Of a DNA stretch of 64,000 nucleotides, positions 15,568 through 23,721 are shown in pieces. The DNA is from Actinoplanes italicus. Lineage in GTDB: Bacteria > Actinomycetota > Actinomycetes > Mycobacteriales > Micromonosporaceae. Where the stretch lies: contig NZ_PVMZ01000020.1 of NCBI RefSeq assembly GCF_003001815.1, forward strand, positions 1-64,000. Reading direction: 5' to 3'. The first letter of the stretch is position 1. The number at the start of each line of letters is the position of its first letter. Both the position numbers and the translations under genes were made by a program. A model generated the notes under the pieces. That model worked only from the letters and a program-made list of their open reading frames with translations, did not search any database and was not told the DNA's origin.

Positions 15568-16850
15568 TTGGCCACACTCGCGAACAGGTCGTTCGCCTTG
15601 TTGCTCGTGATCACCGACGCGGCCTCCAGACGTCCGCGCTCCGGCGGGAACGTCATGACCAGGCCCATCGACAGGTCACGCAGCGCGCGGCCGACGGTGC
15701 CGTTCATGGTGGCGGCCGACGTGCCGGAAGCCTTCAGGGCGCCCAGCGCCACGTCGAACGCGGCCTGGCAGATGCTGCCCTTGGCGATGCGCCACTGCGC
15801 GTACACCTCGGATTTGGTGGCGATCGGCGGCTCGCACGTCTCGAGCAGCAGCTGGCGGCGCAGCCAGAGGTACGCCCGTTCCAGGGATTCGGTCATGTCG
15901 CCGATGATCACCTGATGCATCGGTGATTCGGCGATCGGCCGGCCCGTGTCGGCGAACGTCTTGCGGGTGAGCCGTTCGAGGGTGTCGTCGTAGACGCCCT
16001 GCGCCGCGCCCACGTAGACCGCGGTGATCGCCAGCTGGTTGCCGACGAAGCTGCCCCGGCTGCACTGCAGCATCTTCACGAACGCACCCGGCACCGTGAG
16101 CGCGTCCTCCTGGGGGATGAACACCCCGTCCAGCCGGATGCCGTGGTTGGCGCTGCCGCGCATGCCGAGCCCGTCCCAGAACGGCCGCTCGGACACGCCC
16201 TCGGCGTCGCGCGGAACCAGGAACATGACCAGGCCGTCAGCTGTCTCGTAGCCGTCGAGCCGTGCCGTGACCAGGTAGTGATCGGCGATGCCGGTGGCGC
16301 AGCCGAACGACTTCTCGCCGGTCAGTTCCCACCCGTCGGTCTCCCCGCGGGTCGCCGGAACAGCCGTGGTCGCGATCGCGATGTTCGCGCCGCTCGACTT
16401 CACCGACTCGCTGGCGAAGTTGGCGAGCCAGGCGCCGCCGGACATCAGCCGCAGCACCTTCTCGGCGAACGCCTTGACCACCGGCACCTCGTCGCCGGCG
16501 AACAGGCCCGATTCGATCGCCTCCAGCGGCAGCAGGCCACGGGAGGCCGACGTGTTGTGGAAGAAGAACGCCAGCGCCGTCGACGGGCAGGCGCTGCCCA
16601 TGGCGTAGGTGGCGGCGGCCAGGTCACGCAGGGTGCCGCCGAGACCGCCGTACTCCTCGGGCACGATCAGGCCCATCAGGCCGGCGTCGCGCAGCAGGCC
16701 GATGTGCTCGCGCGGGAAGGCGCCGTCCCGGTCGGCCTGGCCGGCCTTGGCGCGCAGGGCGGGCAGCACCTGCTCGACGAGGGCGGCGCGGGCCTTCTCC
16801 TCGACGGTCATGTCGTCGACGAGCTTCTCGCCGATGAGTCGGTCGGCCAT
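15564..16850 (-). CDS. Acyl-CoA dehydrogenase-fold flavoprotein, possibly a two-component monooxygenase
   Basis: The 428-residue protein has the acyl-CoA dehydrogenase fold: an N-terminal helical block with GLIVPEEYGGLGG, a central beta domain (TGEKSFGCATGIADHYLV) and a C-terminal bundle ending RDLSMGLVMTFPPERGRLEAA. The start lies 4 bases beyond a flavin-reductase fusion gene. That pairing is typical of group D flavin-dependent monooxygenases (DszC/HpaB-like), which use reduced flavin from a separate reductase, so hydroxylation rather than dehydrogenation is possible. The ordinary acyl-CoA dehydrogenase of the island is at 26918. Which reaction occurs cannot be settled by eye. Confidence 0.88.
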   Translation of the reverse strand: MADRLIGEKLVDDMTVEEKARAALVEQVLPALRAKAGQADRDGAFPREHIGLLRDAGLMGLIVPEEYGGLGGTLRDLAAATYAMGSACPSTALAFFFHNTSASRGLLPLEAIESGLFAGDEVPVVKAFAEKVLRLMSGGAWLANFASESVKSSGANIAIATTAVPATRGETDGWELTGEKSFGCATGIADHYLVTARLDGYETADGLVMFLVPRDAEGVSERPFWDGLGMRGSANHGIRLDGVFIPQEDALTVPGAFVKMLQCSRGSFVGNQLAITAVYVGAAQGVYDDTLERLTRKTFADTGRPIAESPMHQVIIGDMTESLERAYLWLRRQLLLETCEPPIATKSEVYAQWRIAKGSICQAAFDVALGALKASGTSAATMNGTVGRALRDLSMGLVMTFPPERGRLEAASVITSNKANDLFASVAK

Positions 16851-16854
16851 GGTG

Positions 16855-17934
16855 TTACTCCCTCAACTGGACGAGGCTGGTCTGGACGAGGTCGGGCAGG
16901 CCGGCGACCTCGAGTTGGCGGGACAGGTGAAGCAGGTCGGCGAGAGGCAGGCTGGACGAACCGGAGCCGGGGGCGGCGACGTCGAAGTGGCAGACGCCGT
17001 TCTTCATCGCGACCATGGCGTTGACCAGGGCGAGGCGGTTGTCGCCGGACAGCCGCACCCGCAGCACGGCCGGGCGGACCCGGACCACGGCGTCCTGCAG
17101 CACCCGGCGCACCTGCAGCGGCGATGCCGGGACCAGGTCTGACTCGGCGCAGCCGATCTCGTCGCACCCGAGGGCCACGAGCCTGTCGACGGTGGCGAGC
17201 ACCTCGTCCTCGCGGTCCGGGTCGAACGCGTCGGTCACGTAGCCGGCGACCGTGGCGCCGGACCGGCGGGCGGCCCGGATGACCTCCGGTGACGGCGCGG
17301 CGTCCGCGGTGAACTCGAAGCAGTCACCCCGCACCCGGGCGCCGGCCTGCCGCAGCGCGCCGGCGAGCGGGTCCCCGGCGGCCACGTCCACGGTCAGTGC
17401 GACCGCGGGCGGCAGCGGGTCGGAGAGCTGGCGCCAGTTGCGGGAGTGGAACAGCAGCGGTGCGGTGATCCGGGGCAGTGCCGCCTCGGTGACCTCGCCG
17501 ACGAAGATGGTGTGGTCGCCGCCCGGGTAGGCGTGCGCGACCGTGCAGTCCAGCCAGGCCACCGCCTCGCTGAGCACCGGGCAGCCGTTGGGCGTGATGG
17601 CCCAGTCGAGGCCGGCGAACCGGTCGGCGACCTCGGTGCGGTTGCCGTCACGGTCCTGTCCGGCGAAGCGGCGGCCGATGTGTGCCTGGTCCTTGCCGAG
17701 GAAGCTGATCGCGAACTTGCCCGCGTCGCCCAGGAGCGCCCGGCTGGGCAGATGGTTGCCGAGGCAGACCGAGACCATCGGCGGATCGAGGCTCACCGAG
17801 GAGAATGAACTGGCGGTCATGCCGTGCCTGCGCGGTTTGCCGCCGACATCGGGCGGGCCGACCGTGGTGACGACACAGACACCGCTCGGCCACTGTCCGA
17901 GAACGGATCGGAAGGTCGTGCTGTCGACCGGCAC
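16855..17934 (-). CDS. Flavin reductase domain fused to a degenerate HMG-CoA-lyase-like half barrel
   Basis: The 359-residue product joins two unrelated parts. Residues 1 to about 175 are a flavin reductase-like FMN-binding domain (FRSVLGQWPSGVCVVT, MTASSFSSVSLDPPMVSVCL, and a C-terminal GGDHTIFVGEV). Residues about 185-359 resemble the second half of an HMG-CoA lyase-type barrel (VAGYVTDAFDPD, LVALGCDEIG, LALVNAMVAMKNGVCHFD). The HxH-type metal motif expected in the lyase part reads VRLSGD, so it probably does not catalyse. GTG at 17934 has GGAG 7 bases upstream. It likely supplies reduced flavin to the adjacent flavoprotein. It is the first gene of the six-gene operon, with an operator-like site just upstream. 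Confidence 0.85.
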   Translation of the reverse strand: MPVDSTTFRSVLGQWPSGVCVVTTVGPPDVGGKPRRHGMTASSFSSVSLDPPMVSVCLGNHLPSRALLGDAGKFAISFLGKDQAHIGRRFAGQDRDGNRTEVADRFAGLDWAITPNGCPVLSEAVAWLDCTVAHAYPGGDHTIFVGEVTEAALPRITAPLLFHSRNWRQLSDPLPPAVALTVDVAAGDPLAGALRQAGARVRGDCFEFTADAAPSPEVIRAARRSGATVAGYVTDAFDPDREDEVLATVDRLVALGCDEIGCAESDLVPASPLQVRRVLQDAVVRVRPAVLRVRLSGDNRLALVNAMVAMKNGVCHFDVAAPGSGSSSLPLADLLHLSRQLEVAGLPDLVQTSLVQLRE

Positions 17935-17945
17935 CCGCGCACTCC

Positions 17946-17962
17946 GTTTCGCTCTCAGAAAC
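17946..17962 (+). promoter_or_regulatory. Candidate IclR-family operator at the 17934-operon promoter
   Basis: GTTTCGCTCTCAGAAAC is a 17-base site with GTTTC and GAAAC arms, 12 bases upstream of the GTG at 17934. It shares the pattern GTTTCGCNCNNNGAAA with the sites at 18021-18037 and 19607-19623. A separate palindrome (GTTACG-CTGAA-CGTAAC, 17966-17982) follows directly and may be part of the same control region. Confidence 0.55.
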
Positions 17963-18020
17963 GCTGTTACGCTGAACGTAACGACGGCCCGCTGGCCTGT
18001 CAACCGCGGAACGGTACGGC

Positions 18021-18037
18021 GTTTCGCACCGCGAAAT
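18021..18037 (+). promoter_or_regulatory. Candidate IclR-family operator upstream of the regulator gene
   Basis: GTTTCGCACCGCGAAAT contains a perfect TTTCGC-ACC-GCGAAA inverted repeat and lies about 55 bases before the regulator start, where autoregulation would be expected. It differs from the site upstream of the 19642 operon at only three of 17 positions. A possible -10 (TAGAGT, 18045-18050) lies just downstream, so a bound protein would block the regulator's own promoter. Confidence 0.6.
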
Positions 18038-18092
18038 AGCAGGCTAGAGTTCGGCAAGGTTTGTTCCGTACCTGTTCCGTGGGGGTTTCGCT

Positions 18093-18893
18093 GTGCCAAC
18101 GCCGACACCGGGCGCCAACGAGGACGAGAGCCAGTCCCGCTCCATCGCGGCCGTCGAGCGGGCCATGGACGTGCTGCTCTACTTCGGGCGCACCGAACAG
18201 CCCGACCTCGGCGTGACCGAGATCGCCACCGCCCTGGGCCTGACCAAGGCGGCCGTCCACCGCATCCTCACCGCGCTGCGCAGCCGTGAGCTGATCACTG
18301 TCGACCCGTCCACCCGCCGCTACGCCCTCGGTCACGCCGCGGTCGCGCTCGGCCGTGCCTACCTGGCCCGCACCGACGTGCGCGCGATGGCCGCCCCCGA
18401 GCTCAAGCACCTCTCCGAGCGCACCCACGAGACCGCCACCCTGTCGCTGCGGCGCGGCGACACCCGGCTCTACGTCGACCAGGTCGTCCCCGGCCAGGAG
18501 CTGCGTCTCGAGGTCAGCCTCGGCATCCCGTTCCCGCTGAACGCCGGCGCCTCGTCCAAGGCGTTCCTGGCGTTCCTGCCGGACTTCGAGGTCGACGCCT
18601 ACCTGGCCCGGCACCCGCTCGAGGCGGTCACCGACAAGACGATCACCGACCCGGCGAAGCTCCGCAAGGACCTCGCGACGATCCGCAAGCGGGGGTACGC
18701 GACCTCGCTCGGCGAGCGTCAGGCCGGCGCCTCGTCGGTCGCGGCCCCGATCTTCGACCACGACGGCCGGGTGGTGGCCGTGATCAGCCTGGCCGGGCCG
18801 GCGCTGCGGTTCAAGGCGGACACCGAGGAGGCCGTCGCCGACCTGCTCGCCGCGGCCGGCCGCATCTCCGCCCAGCTGGGCCACCGGCCCTAG
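18093..18893 (+). CDS. IclR-family transcriptional regulator
   Basis: The 266-residue protein has an N-terminal winged helix-turn-helix (about 20-75; AVERAMDVLLYF, LGVTEIATALGLTKAAVHRILTALRSREL) and a C-terminal IclR effector domain (LEVSLGIPFPLNAGASSKAFLAFLP, GYATSLGERQAGASSVAAPIFDHDGRVVAVISLAGPALR). IclR proteins sense small aromatic or organic acids and control catabolic operons, often with autoregulation. It sits at the centre of the island, divergent from the 17934 operon and close to the 19642 operon, and matching operator-like palindromes occur at all these promoters. Its stop codon overlaps that of the convergent membrane-protein gene at CTAG. I infer that it controls the whole island. 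Confidence 0.95.
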   Translation: MPTPTPGANEDESQSRSIAAVERAMDVLLYFGRTEQPDLGVTEIATALGLTKAAVHRILTALRSRELITVDPSTRRYALGHAAVALGRAYLARTDVRAMAAPELKHLSERTHETATLSLRRGDTRLYVDQVVPGQELRLEVSLGIPFPLNAGASSKAFLAFLPDFEVDAYLARHPLEAVTDKTITDPAKLRKDLATIRKRGYATSLGERQAGASSVAAPIFDHDGRVVAVISLAGPALRFKADTEEAVADLLAAAGRISAQLGHRP

Positions 18894-19588
18894 AGGTTGG
18901 CGAGGGGCTTGGCCACTCCGAGCAGTCCGGCCAGGAGCACCGAGCCCCAGATCACCCAGACGTAGGGGAGGCAGCCGTTGACACTGCTCCTCACCACGGC
19001 GTCGTCCTCGGCTGTCGCGGTCCCGGCCATCACCTTGCCGAAGAACGCCGCCCCGAACGGCTTGAGCTGCCGCCGGATGCCGAGTCCGGCCGCGATGGCC
19101 AGGGCGTAGAGGACGACCTTGCCGCCGAGCCACTTCGGGTTCGTGGTGACGCCGAACGGCTCGGCCGCGACGAGGGTGAAGACGCCGGCGCCGGACATGC
19201 CCGCGACCACGGCGATCCGGATCGCCCAGTCGGCCCGCTTGACCGCCGGATGTCTCCCCGGCTCGTGGTGGTCGGTCCACATCAGCCGGATCCAGGCGAA
19301 GGAGCCGAGCCAGATCGGCACGAGCAGCCACCACGGCAGCAGCGGAACGCCCCACAGCGAGGCGCCGTGCGCGTCCAGCGACATCAGGGTCAGGCCGCTG
19401 GGCAGGAAGAGGATCAGGCAGATCTTCGGCCCGAGGTCGAGCCCCAGCATGATCTTTAGCGCGGTGTGGCGGGCCGCGGGGGTGAGCGAGGAGTCGATCA
19501 CGTACCGGCTCGAATAGAAGACTCCCAGGTCGCCGCCGAGCCAGAAGACCATGAGCACGATGTGCAGGTAGAGGAAGATCTCGAGCAT
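18890..19588 (-). CDS. Integral membrane protein, CopD/DUF2269-like
   Basis: The 232-residue protein has about six membrane segments. The first opens LHIVLMVFWLGGDLGVF, with a His and Gly-rich pattern seen in CopD- and DUF2269-type membrane proteins that often accompany haem- or copper-linked redox systems. The gene is divergent from the 19642 operon across a 53-base promoter containing the shared operator motifs, so co-regulation with the island is likely. Its TAG stop overlaps the regulator's stop in the palindromic CTAG (18890-18893). The function is not known. A membrane electron carrier or importer would suit the context, but nothing proves it. Confidence 0.8.
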   Translation of the reverse strand: MLEIFLYLHIVLMVFWLGGDLGVFYSSRYVIDSSLTPAARHTALKIMLGLDLGPKICLILFLPSGLTLMSLDAHGASLWGVPLLPWWLLVPIWLGSFAWIRLMWTDHHEPGRHPAVKRADWAIRIAVVAGMSGAGVFTLVAAEPFGVTTNPKWLGGKVVLYALAIAAGLGIRRQLKPFGAAFFGKVMAGTATAEDDAVVRSSVNGCLPYVWVIWGSVLLAGLLGVAKPLANL

Positions 19589-19597
19589 GCGGTAAAT

Positions 19598-19623
19598 GGA
19601 AACACCTTTTCACTGTGCGAAAC
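19598..19623. promoter_or_regulatory. Divergent promoter with two shared operator motifs
   Basis: The plus strand 19598-19613 reads GGAAACACCTTTTCAC, matching the 9186-9201 site at 13 of 16 positions. The overlapping minus strand 19623-19607 reads GTTTCGCACAGTGAAAA, matching the 18021-18037 site at 14 of 17 positions. Both lie in the 53-base gap between divergent genes 19588 (minus) and 19642 (plus). One small region therefore carries both motifs and could link the three operons of the island. Confidence 0.6.
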
Positions 19624-19641
19624 AAGTGCTAGCTTCGCCGC

Positions 19642-20103
19642 ATGCTCGGCCGCTATTACGAAGACTTCACCGTCGGTGACACGTACCGCCATCCACTCGG
19701 CCGCACCATCTCCGAGACGGACAACACGTGGTTCACGCTCCTGACGCTGAACACCAACCAGAGCCACTTCAACGCCGACTACGCGGCCGGGACGCCGTAC
19801 AAGAAGCTGCTGGTCAACTCCACCCTCACGGTGGCGATCGTGACCGGCCTGTCGGTGCCCGACGTCAGCCAGCACGCGTTCGCCAACCTGGGCTGGGAAC
19901 AGATCGTCATGCCCCACCCGGTGTTCGTCGGCGACACGATCTACGCGAAGTCCACGGTTCTCGACCTGCGTGAGTCCCAGTCGCGGCCGTACGCGGGGAT
20001 CGTCAAGGTCTTCACCACCGGCTTCAACCAGGACGGCGTCGACGTCATCACCTGGACCCGCACCATGCTCACCTACAAACGCGGACACGGGCCCGCTTCA
20101 TGA
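19642..20103 (+). CDS. MaoC-type hot-dog dehydratase/hydratase
   Basis: The 153-residue protein is a single hot-dog domain of the MaoC / mesaconyl-CoA hydratase type, opening MLGRYYEDFTVGDTYRHPLGRTISETDN, which is typical of the family. The active-site loop NTNQSHFNADYA keeps the His but has Asn where most R-hydratases have Asp. It would add water across the double bond of a short or branched enoyl-CoA, or of an unsaturated diacid CoA ester. It is the first gene of a long plus-strand operon in which nearly every junction overlaps, and it is coupled by ATGA to the F420-type monooxygenase gene. Its promoter bears both operator motifs. Confidence 0.9.
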   Translation: MLGRYYEDFTVGDTYRHPLGRTISETDNTWFTLLTLNTNQSHFNADYAAGTPYKKLLVNSTLTVAIVTGLSVPDVSQHAFANLGWEQIVMPHPVFVGDTIYAKSTVLDLRESQSRPYAGIVKVFTTGFNQDGVDVITWTRTMLTYKRGHGPAS

Positions 20104-21125
20104 GACTCGACGTGCAGCCGTGGGGCGAGACGATGGCCGAGCTGGTCGCCGCCGCCCGGGCCGCCGAGTCAGCCGGCGCCGGCGTCGTCTGGGCGCCCGA
20201 GCTGCATCGCAGCGCATTCACCACGGCGGCGGCCCTGGCATGCGGAACGGGCAAGGATTCCGGGGGCCAGAACCGCATCGGCATCGGTACGGGCATCGCG
20301 CTCGCCTTCGCACGAAGCCCCATGCTGACCGCCCTGGCCGCCGCCGACCTCGACGAACTGTCCGAGGGCCGGTTCCGGCTCGGGCTCGGCACCGGCGTGG
20401 CCCGCCTCAACCAGGACTGGCACGGCACCGAGTTCGAACGCCCGGTGCCCCGCCTGCGCGACACCGTGGCGATCGTCCGCAAGGTCCTCGCCGGAGCCTC
20501 GACCGGCGAACCGATCGTGCACCGGGGTGTCCGCTCGATCCGGGTGCGCGGCTGGCGTCGGCCGTACCCGCCGGTCCGCCCGCACATCCCCGTCTACCTG
20601 GCCGGCGTCGGCCCCGCCATGGTGGCGCTGGCCGGTGAGGTCGCCGACGGCTGGATCGCGCACGAGCTGTGCCCGCCGTCCGAGCTGCGCGACAGGATCC
20701 GCCCGGCGTTGCGGTCCGGCCTCGCGCGATCCGCCTCTTTCGATGTCGTGGCGGCTGCCTGCTGCTCGGTCGATCCCGATCCGGCGGTGGCCCGCCGCCG
20801 CGCCGCCGGCGTGGTCGGCTTCTACGCGTCGGTACGGTCCTACGCCGAGATGTTCGGCACGGCCGGATTCGGCGCCGTCTGCGCGGCCGCCGCCGGGGCC
20901 CTGCGCTCCGGCCGTCCCGCCGACTCCCTCGGCGACCTGGTCCCCGACGAGATGGTCGACGCGTACACGATCGCCGGAACGGCATCGGACTGCGCCGTCA
21001 GGATCGCCGCCTACGACGGCCTGGCCGACGCGATCAAACTCTCCCCGCCCTCGTACGGCCTGCCCGCCGACGAGGTCCGGGCCGCCCAGAACCACCTGCT
21101 CGAACTGGTCGGGGGTATGCAGTGA
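20100..21125 (+). CDS. Luciferase-like monooxygenase family protein (LLM, likely F420- or FMN-dependent)
   Basis: The 341-residue TIM-barrel protein belongs to the luciferase-like superfamily, recognisable from the ordered strands IGIGTGIALAFARSPMLTALAAADLDELSEGRFRLGLGTG (split here by position 60-105), PIYLAG-like VYLAGVGPAMVALAGEVADGW and a C-terminal variable region. In actinobacteria most such proteins use the deazaflavin F420 for hydride transfer, and a minority use FMNH2 for oxygenation. The start overlaps the MaoC stop by 4 bases. It could reduce or oxygenate an intermediate of the pathway, and F420-dependent reduction would be compatible with the bilin-reductase context. The reaction is not determined. 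Confidence 0.88.
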   Translation: MRLDVQPWGETMAELVAAARAAESAGAGVVWAPELHRSAFTTAAALACGTGKDSGGQNRIGIGTGIALAFARSPMLTALAAADLDELSEGRFRLGLGTGVARLNQDWHGTEFERPVPRLRDTVAIVRKVLAGASTGEPIVHRGVRSIRVRGWRRPYPPVRPHIPVYLAGVGPAMVALAGEVADGWIAHELCPPSELRDRIRPALRSGLARSASFDVVAAACCSVDPDPAVARRRAAGVVGFYASVRSYAEMFGTAGFGAVCAAAAGALRSGRPADSLGDLVPDEMVDAYTIAGTASDCAVRIAAYDGLADAIKLSPPSYGLPADEVRAAQNHLLELVGGMQ

Positions 21126-22327
21126 GACCTCTCGAGGACATCCGGATCATCGCCGTCGAACAGTACGGCGCGGGCCCGTTCGGCTCGGTGCACCTGGCCG
21201 ACCTGGGAGCCGACGTCATCAAGATCGAGGAGCCGTCCACCGGCGGCGACGTGGGCCGGTACGTGCCGCCGTACGCCGACGGCGAGGACTCGCTGTTCTT
21301 CGAGACGTTCAACCGGGGCAAGCGCTCGGTGTCGCTCGACCTGTCCGGCGCGGGCGGCCGCGAGGTCTTCGAGGACCTGGTCCGCCACTCCGACGCCGTC
21401 TGGTCCAACCTGCGCGGCGACGTCCCGGCGAAGATCGGCATCACGTACGGCCAGCTGAAGCACATCAATCCGAGCATCGTCTGCTGCTCGCTGACCGGCT
21501 TCGGCATGACCGGCCCCCGGGCGGCGCAGCCGGGCTACGACTACATCCTGCAGGGCCTGGCCGGCTGGATGGAGCTCACCGGCGAACCGGGCGGGCCACC
21601 CGCCAAGTCCGGCCTGTCCATCGTCGACTACTCCGGCGGTTTCGTAGCCGCGATCGCCCTGCTCGCCGGGGTGCACGCGGCCCGCCGCGACGGCCACGGC
21701 ATGGACTGCGATCTGAGCCTGTTCGACACCGCGGTCGGCATGCTGACCTATCCGGCCGCGTGGCACCTGAACGCCGGGTTCGAGCCGGTCCGCACCCGGT
21801 ATTCGGCGCACCCGTCGCTCGTACCTTTCCAGCTCTTCCCGTCCGCCGACGGCTGGGTCGTGGTCGGCTGCGCCAAGGAGAAGTTCTGGCAGCGCCTGGT
21901 GGCCGTGCTGAACGTGCCCGGGCTGACCGATCCCCGCTACGCCACCTTCGCCGGCCGGCGGAACCACGCCGACGAGTTGCTGCCGCTGCTGGAGAGGACG
22001 TTCGCCACCCGGACCACCGAGGCCTGGCTGTCCGTCCTCGAACCGGCCGGCATCCCGTGTGGCCCGGTCAACGACGTGGCGGCCACGCTGCGCGATCCGC
22101 ACACGCTGGCCCGGGGCCTGATCGTGGAGACCGAACACCCCCGTTACGGGACGGTACGCCAGGTCGCGTCCCCGGTCCGCGTCGGCGACCAGCCGCCGGC
22201 CTACCGCCGCGCCCCGCGCCGCGGCGAAGATCTGGACTACGTGGCCTCGCTGCTCGGCTACGACTCGCGCCGTCTCCAGGAGCTCCGTGACTCGGGCGCC
22301 TTCGGCGTCGGCGGGGACCGCGAGTGA
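21122..22327 (+). CDS. CaiB/BaiF family CoA transferase
   Basis: The 401-residue family III CoA transferase opens LEDIRIIAVEQYGAGPFGSVHLADLGADVIKIE in the typical way and has the catalytic Asp in CDLSLFDTA, followed by the GWVVVGCAKEKFW and GIPCGPVND blocks. It moves CoA between carboxylic acids and so activates the substrate acid for the hydratase and lyase steps encoded nearby. Members acting on mesaconate, citramalate and other branched diacids are known. The start is GTG, overlapping the upstream stop (GTGA). The full length and intact motifs suggest an active enzyme. The substrate is probably the acid fed to the MaoC and CitE-like enzymes. Confidence 0.93.
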   Translation: MRPLEDIRIIAVEQYGAGPFGSVHLADLGADVIKIEEPSTGGDVGRYVPPYADGEDSLFFETFNRGKRSVSLDLSGAGGREVFEDLVRHSDAVWSNLRGDVPAKIGITYGQLKHINPSIVCCSLTGFGMTGPRAAQPGYDYILQGLAGWMELTGEPGGPPAKSGLSIVDYSGGFVAAIALLAGVHAARRDGHGMDCDLSLFDTAVGMLTYPAAWHLNAGFEPVRTRYSAHPSLVPFQLFPSADGWVVVGCAKEKFWQRLVAVLNVPGLTDPRYATFAGRRNHADELLPLLERTFATRTTEAWLSVLEPAGIPCGPVNDVAATLRDPHTLARGLIVETEHPRYGTVRQVASPVRVGDQPPAYRRAPRRGEDLDYVASLLGYDSRRLQELRDSGAFGVGGDRE

Positions 22328-23721
22328 TCAGCGACTCGGAGAGCCACTCCAGCCTCGAGCCCGCGAACCCCGGTCTTTCCGCGCGACACGAGCCGGCGGT
22401 TCCGGTGCTGGCGCGGTGGGCGGCCGGGCTGGCCTGGCCCGCGTTGCCGCCGGCCGTCATCGGCGCTGCGCGCGAGCACCTGATCGACGCTGCCGGCTGT
22501 GCGGTCGCCGGGATCAGACGTGGTGCCGCCGAACCCGCGCTCACCGTCGCGCGCGGTCTCGGTGGCCCGCCCGAGGCGCGGCTGTTCACGGGGGAGCGCG
22601 TCGGCGCGGTGGCCGCCGCGTTCGGCAACGCCGTCGCCGTGCACGCGCTCGACTTCGACGACACCCACGCGGGTGGGCTCGTCCACGCGAGCGCGGTCAA
22701 CGTCCCCGTGGCACTGGCCGTCGGGGAGCAGACCGGAGCCCGCGGCAGTGACGTGATCACCGCCGTGGTCGCGGGCCTGGAGGTGACCTGCAGGCTCGGT
22801 GCCGCGGCGCCGCACGGCTTCCACGCGCGCGGGCTGCACGCCACCTCGATGTGCGGCGTGATCGGCGCGGCAGTCACCGCCGGGAAGCTCCTCGGCCTCG
22901 ACGAGACCCGCCTGGCGCACGCCATCGGCATCGCCGCGAGCGGCGCGAGCGGACTCCTCGAGTTCCTGCACAGCCCCGCGAGCACCAAGCAGCTGCACCC
23001 CGGCACCGCCGCCGCGAACGGCATCCTCGCCGCCCGCCTCGCCGCCGCGGGCGCCACCGGCCCGGCCGGGGCCGTCGACGGCGAGTACGGCCTGTTCCGC
23101 ACCATGACCGGCCGCGCCCCTGACCGCGACGCGCTGCTCGGCGCTCTGGGGCTCCGGTGGGAGACGACGCGGATCGGGATCAAGCCGTATCCGGCCTGTC
23201 AGCTGACGCACGCGTCGATCGACGCGGCGGGCGAGTTCACCGGCTCGCCGCCGTCGGCGCTGACGGTGACGCTGCATCCGGATGCCGTCCCCATCGTCGG
23301 CGGTCCCGAGAAACGCCACCCGCGTAGCGCCTACGAGGCGAAGTTCAGCGTCTACTGGTGTGTCGCCGCCATGGTGATCGACGGCTGGGTGGACCTCGAC
23401 ACGTTCGACAACCTCGACCGGCCCGACGTCCTTTCGCTCGCCTCCCGCATCACGGTGGTGACCGGCGCCGCTGACAGCGTGGCCGCCGACGCACCCGGCA
23501 TCGTCGCCGGTGACGACCGGATCGCGCGGGTGGAACGCTCCAGCGGCGGGGGAGCGCGCACCAAGGCCGCCGCGAACCTGGGCCCGCACGCGGGGGCGCT
23601 CATCGATGCCGTCGACAGGGCGGGCGTCGACAGGGCGGCCGTCGGCGACGGGATCCCCGGCGAAGCGGCCGTCGACCATGCCGCGGCTCTTCTGGACGCG
23701 ATCGAAGGATGCCTGAGATGA
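22324..23721 (+). CDS. MmgE/PrpD family protein (2-methylcitrate dehydratase-like)
   Basis: The 465-residue protein belongs to the MmgE/PrpD family, with landmarks DAAGCAVAG, ALDFDDTHAGG, a GLEVTCRLGAAAPHGFHARGLHATSMCG-type active-site region and KPYPACQLTHASIDA (each seen in the expected order). Family members dehydrate 2-methylcitrate or isomerise and decarboxylate related tricarboxylates such as cis-aconitate. In this operon it would handle a branched hydroxy-di- or tricarboxylate. GTG at 22324 overlaps the CoA transferase stop by 4 bases. The C-terminal 60 residues are Ala/Asp/Arg-rich and less like the family. Confidence 0.88.
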   Translation: MISDSESHSSLEPANPGLSARHEPAVPVLARWAAGLAWPALPPAVIGAAREHLIDAAGCAVAGIRRGAAEPALTVARGLGGPPEARLFTGERVGAVAAAFGNAVAVHALDFDDTHAGGLVHASAVNVPVALAVGEQTGARGSDVITAVVAGLEVTCRLGAAAPHGFHARGLHATSMCGVIGAAVTAGKLLGLDETRLAHAIGIAASGASGLLEFLHSPASTKQLHPGTAAANGILAARLAAAGATGPAGAVDGEYGLFRTMTGRAPDRDALLGALGLRWETTRIGIKPYPACQLTHASIDAAGEFTGSPPSALTVTLHPDAVPIVGGPEKRHPRSAYEAKFSVYWCVAAMVIDGWVDLDTFDNLDRPDVLSLASRITVVTGAADSVAADAPGIVAGDDRIARVERSSGGGARTKAAANLGPHAGALIDAVDRAGVDRAAVGDGIPGEAAVDHAAALLDAIEGCLR

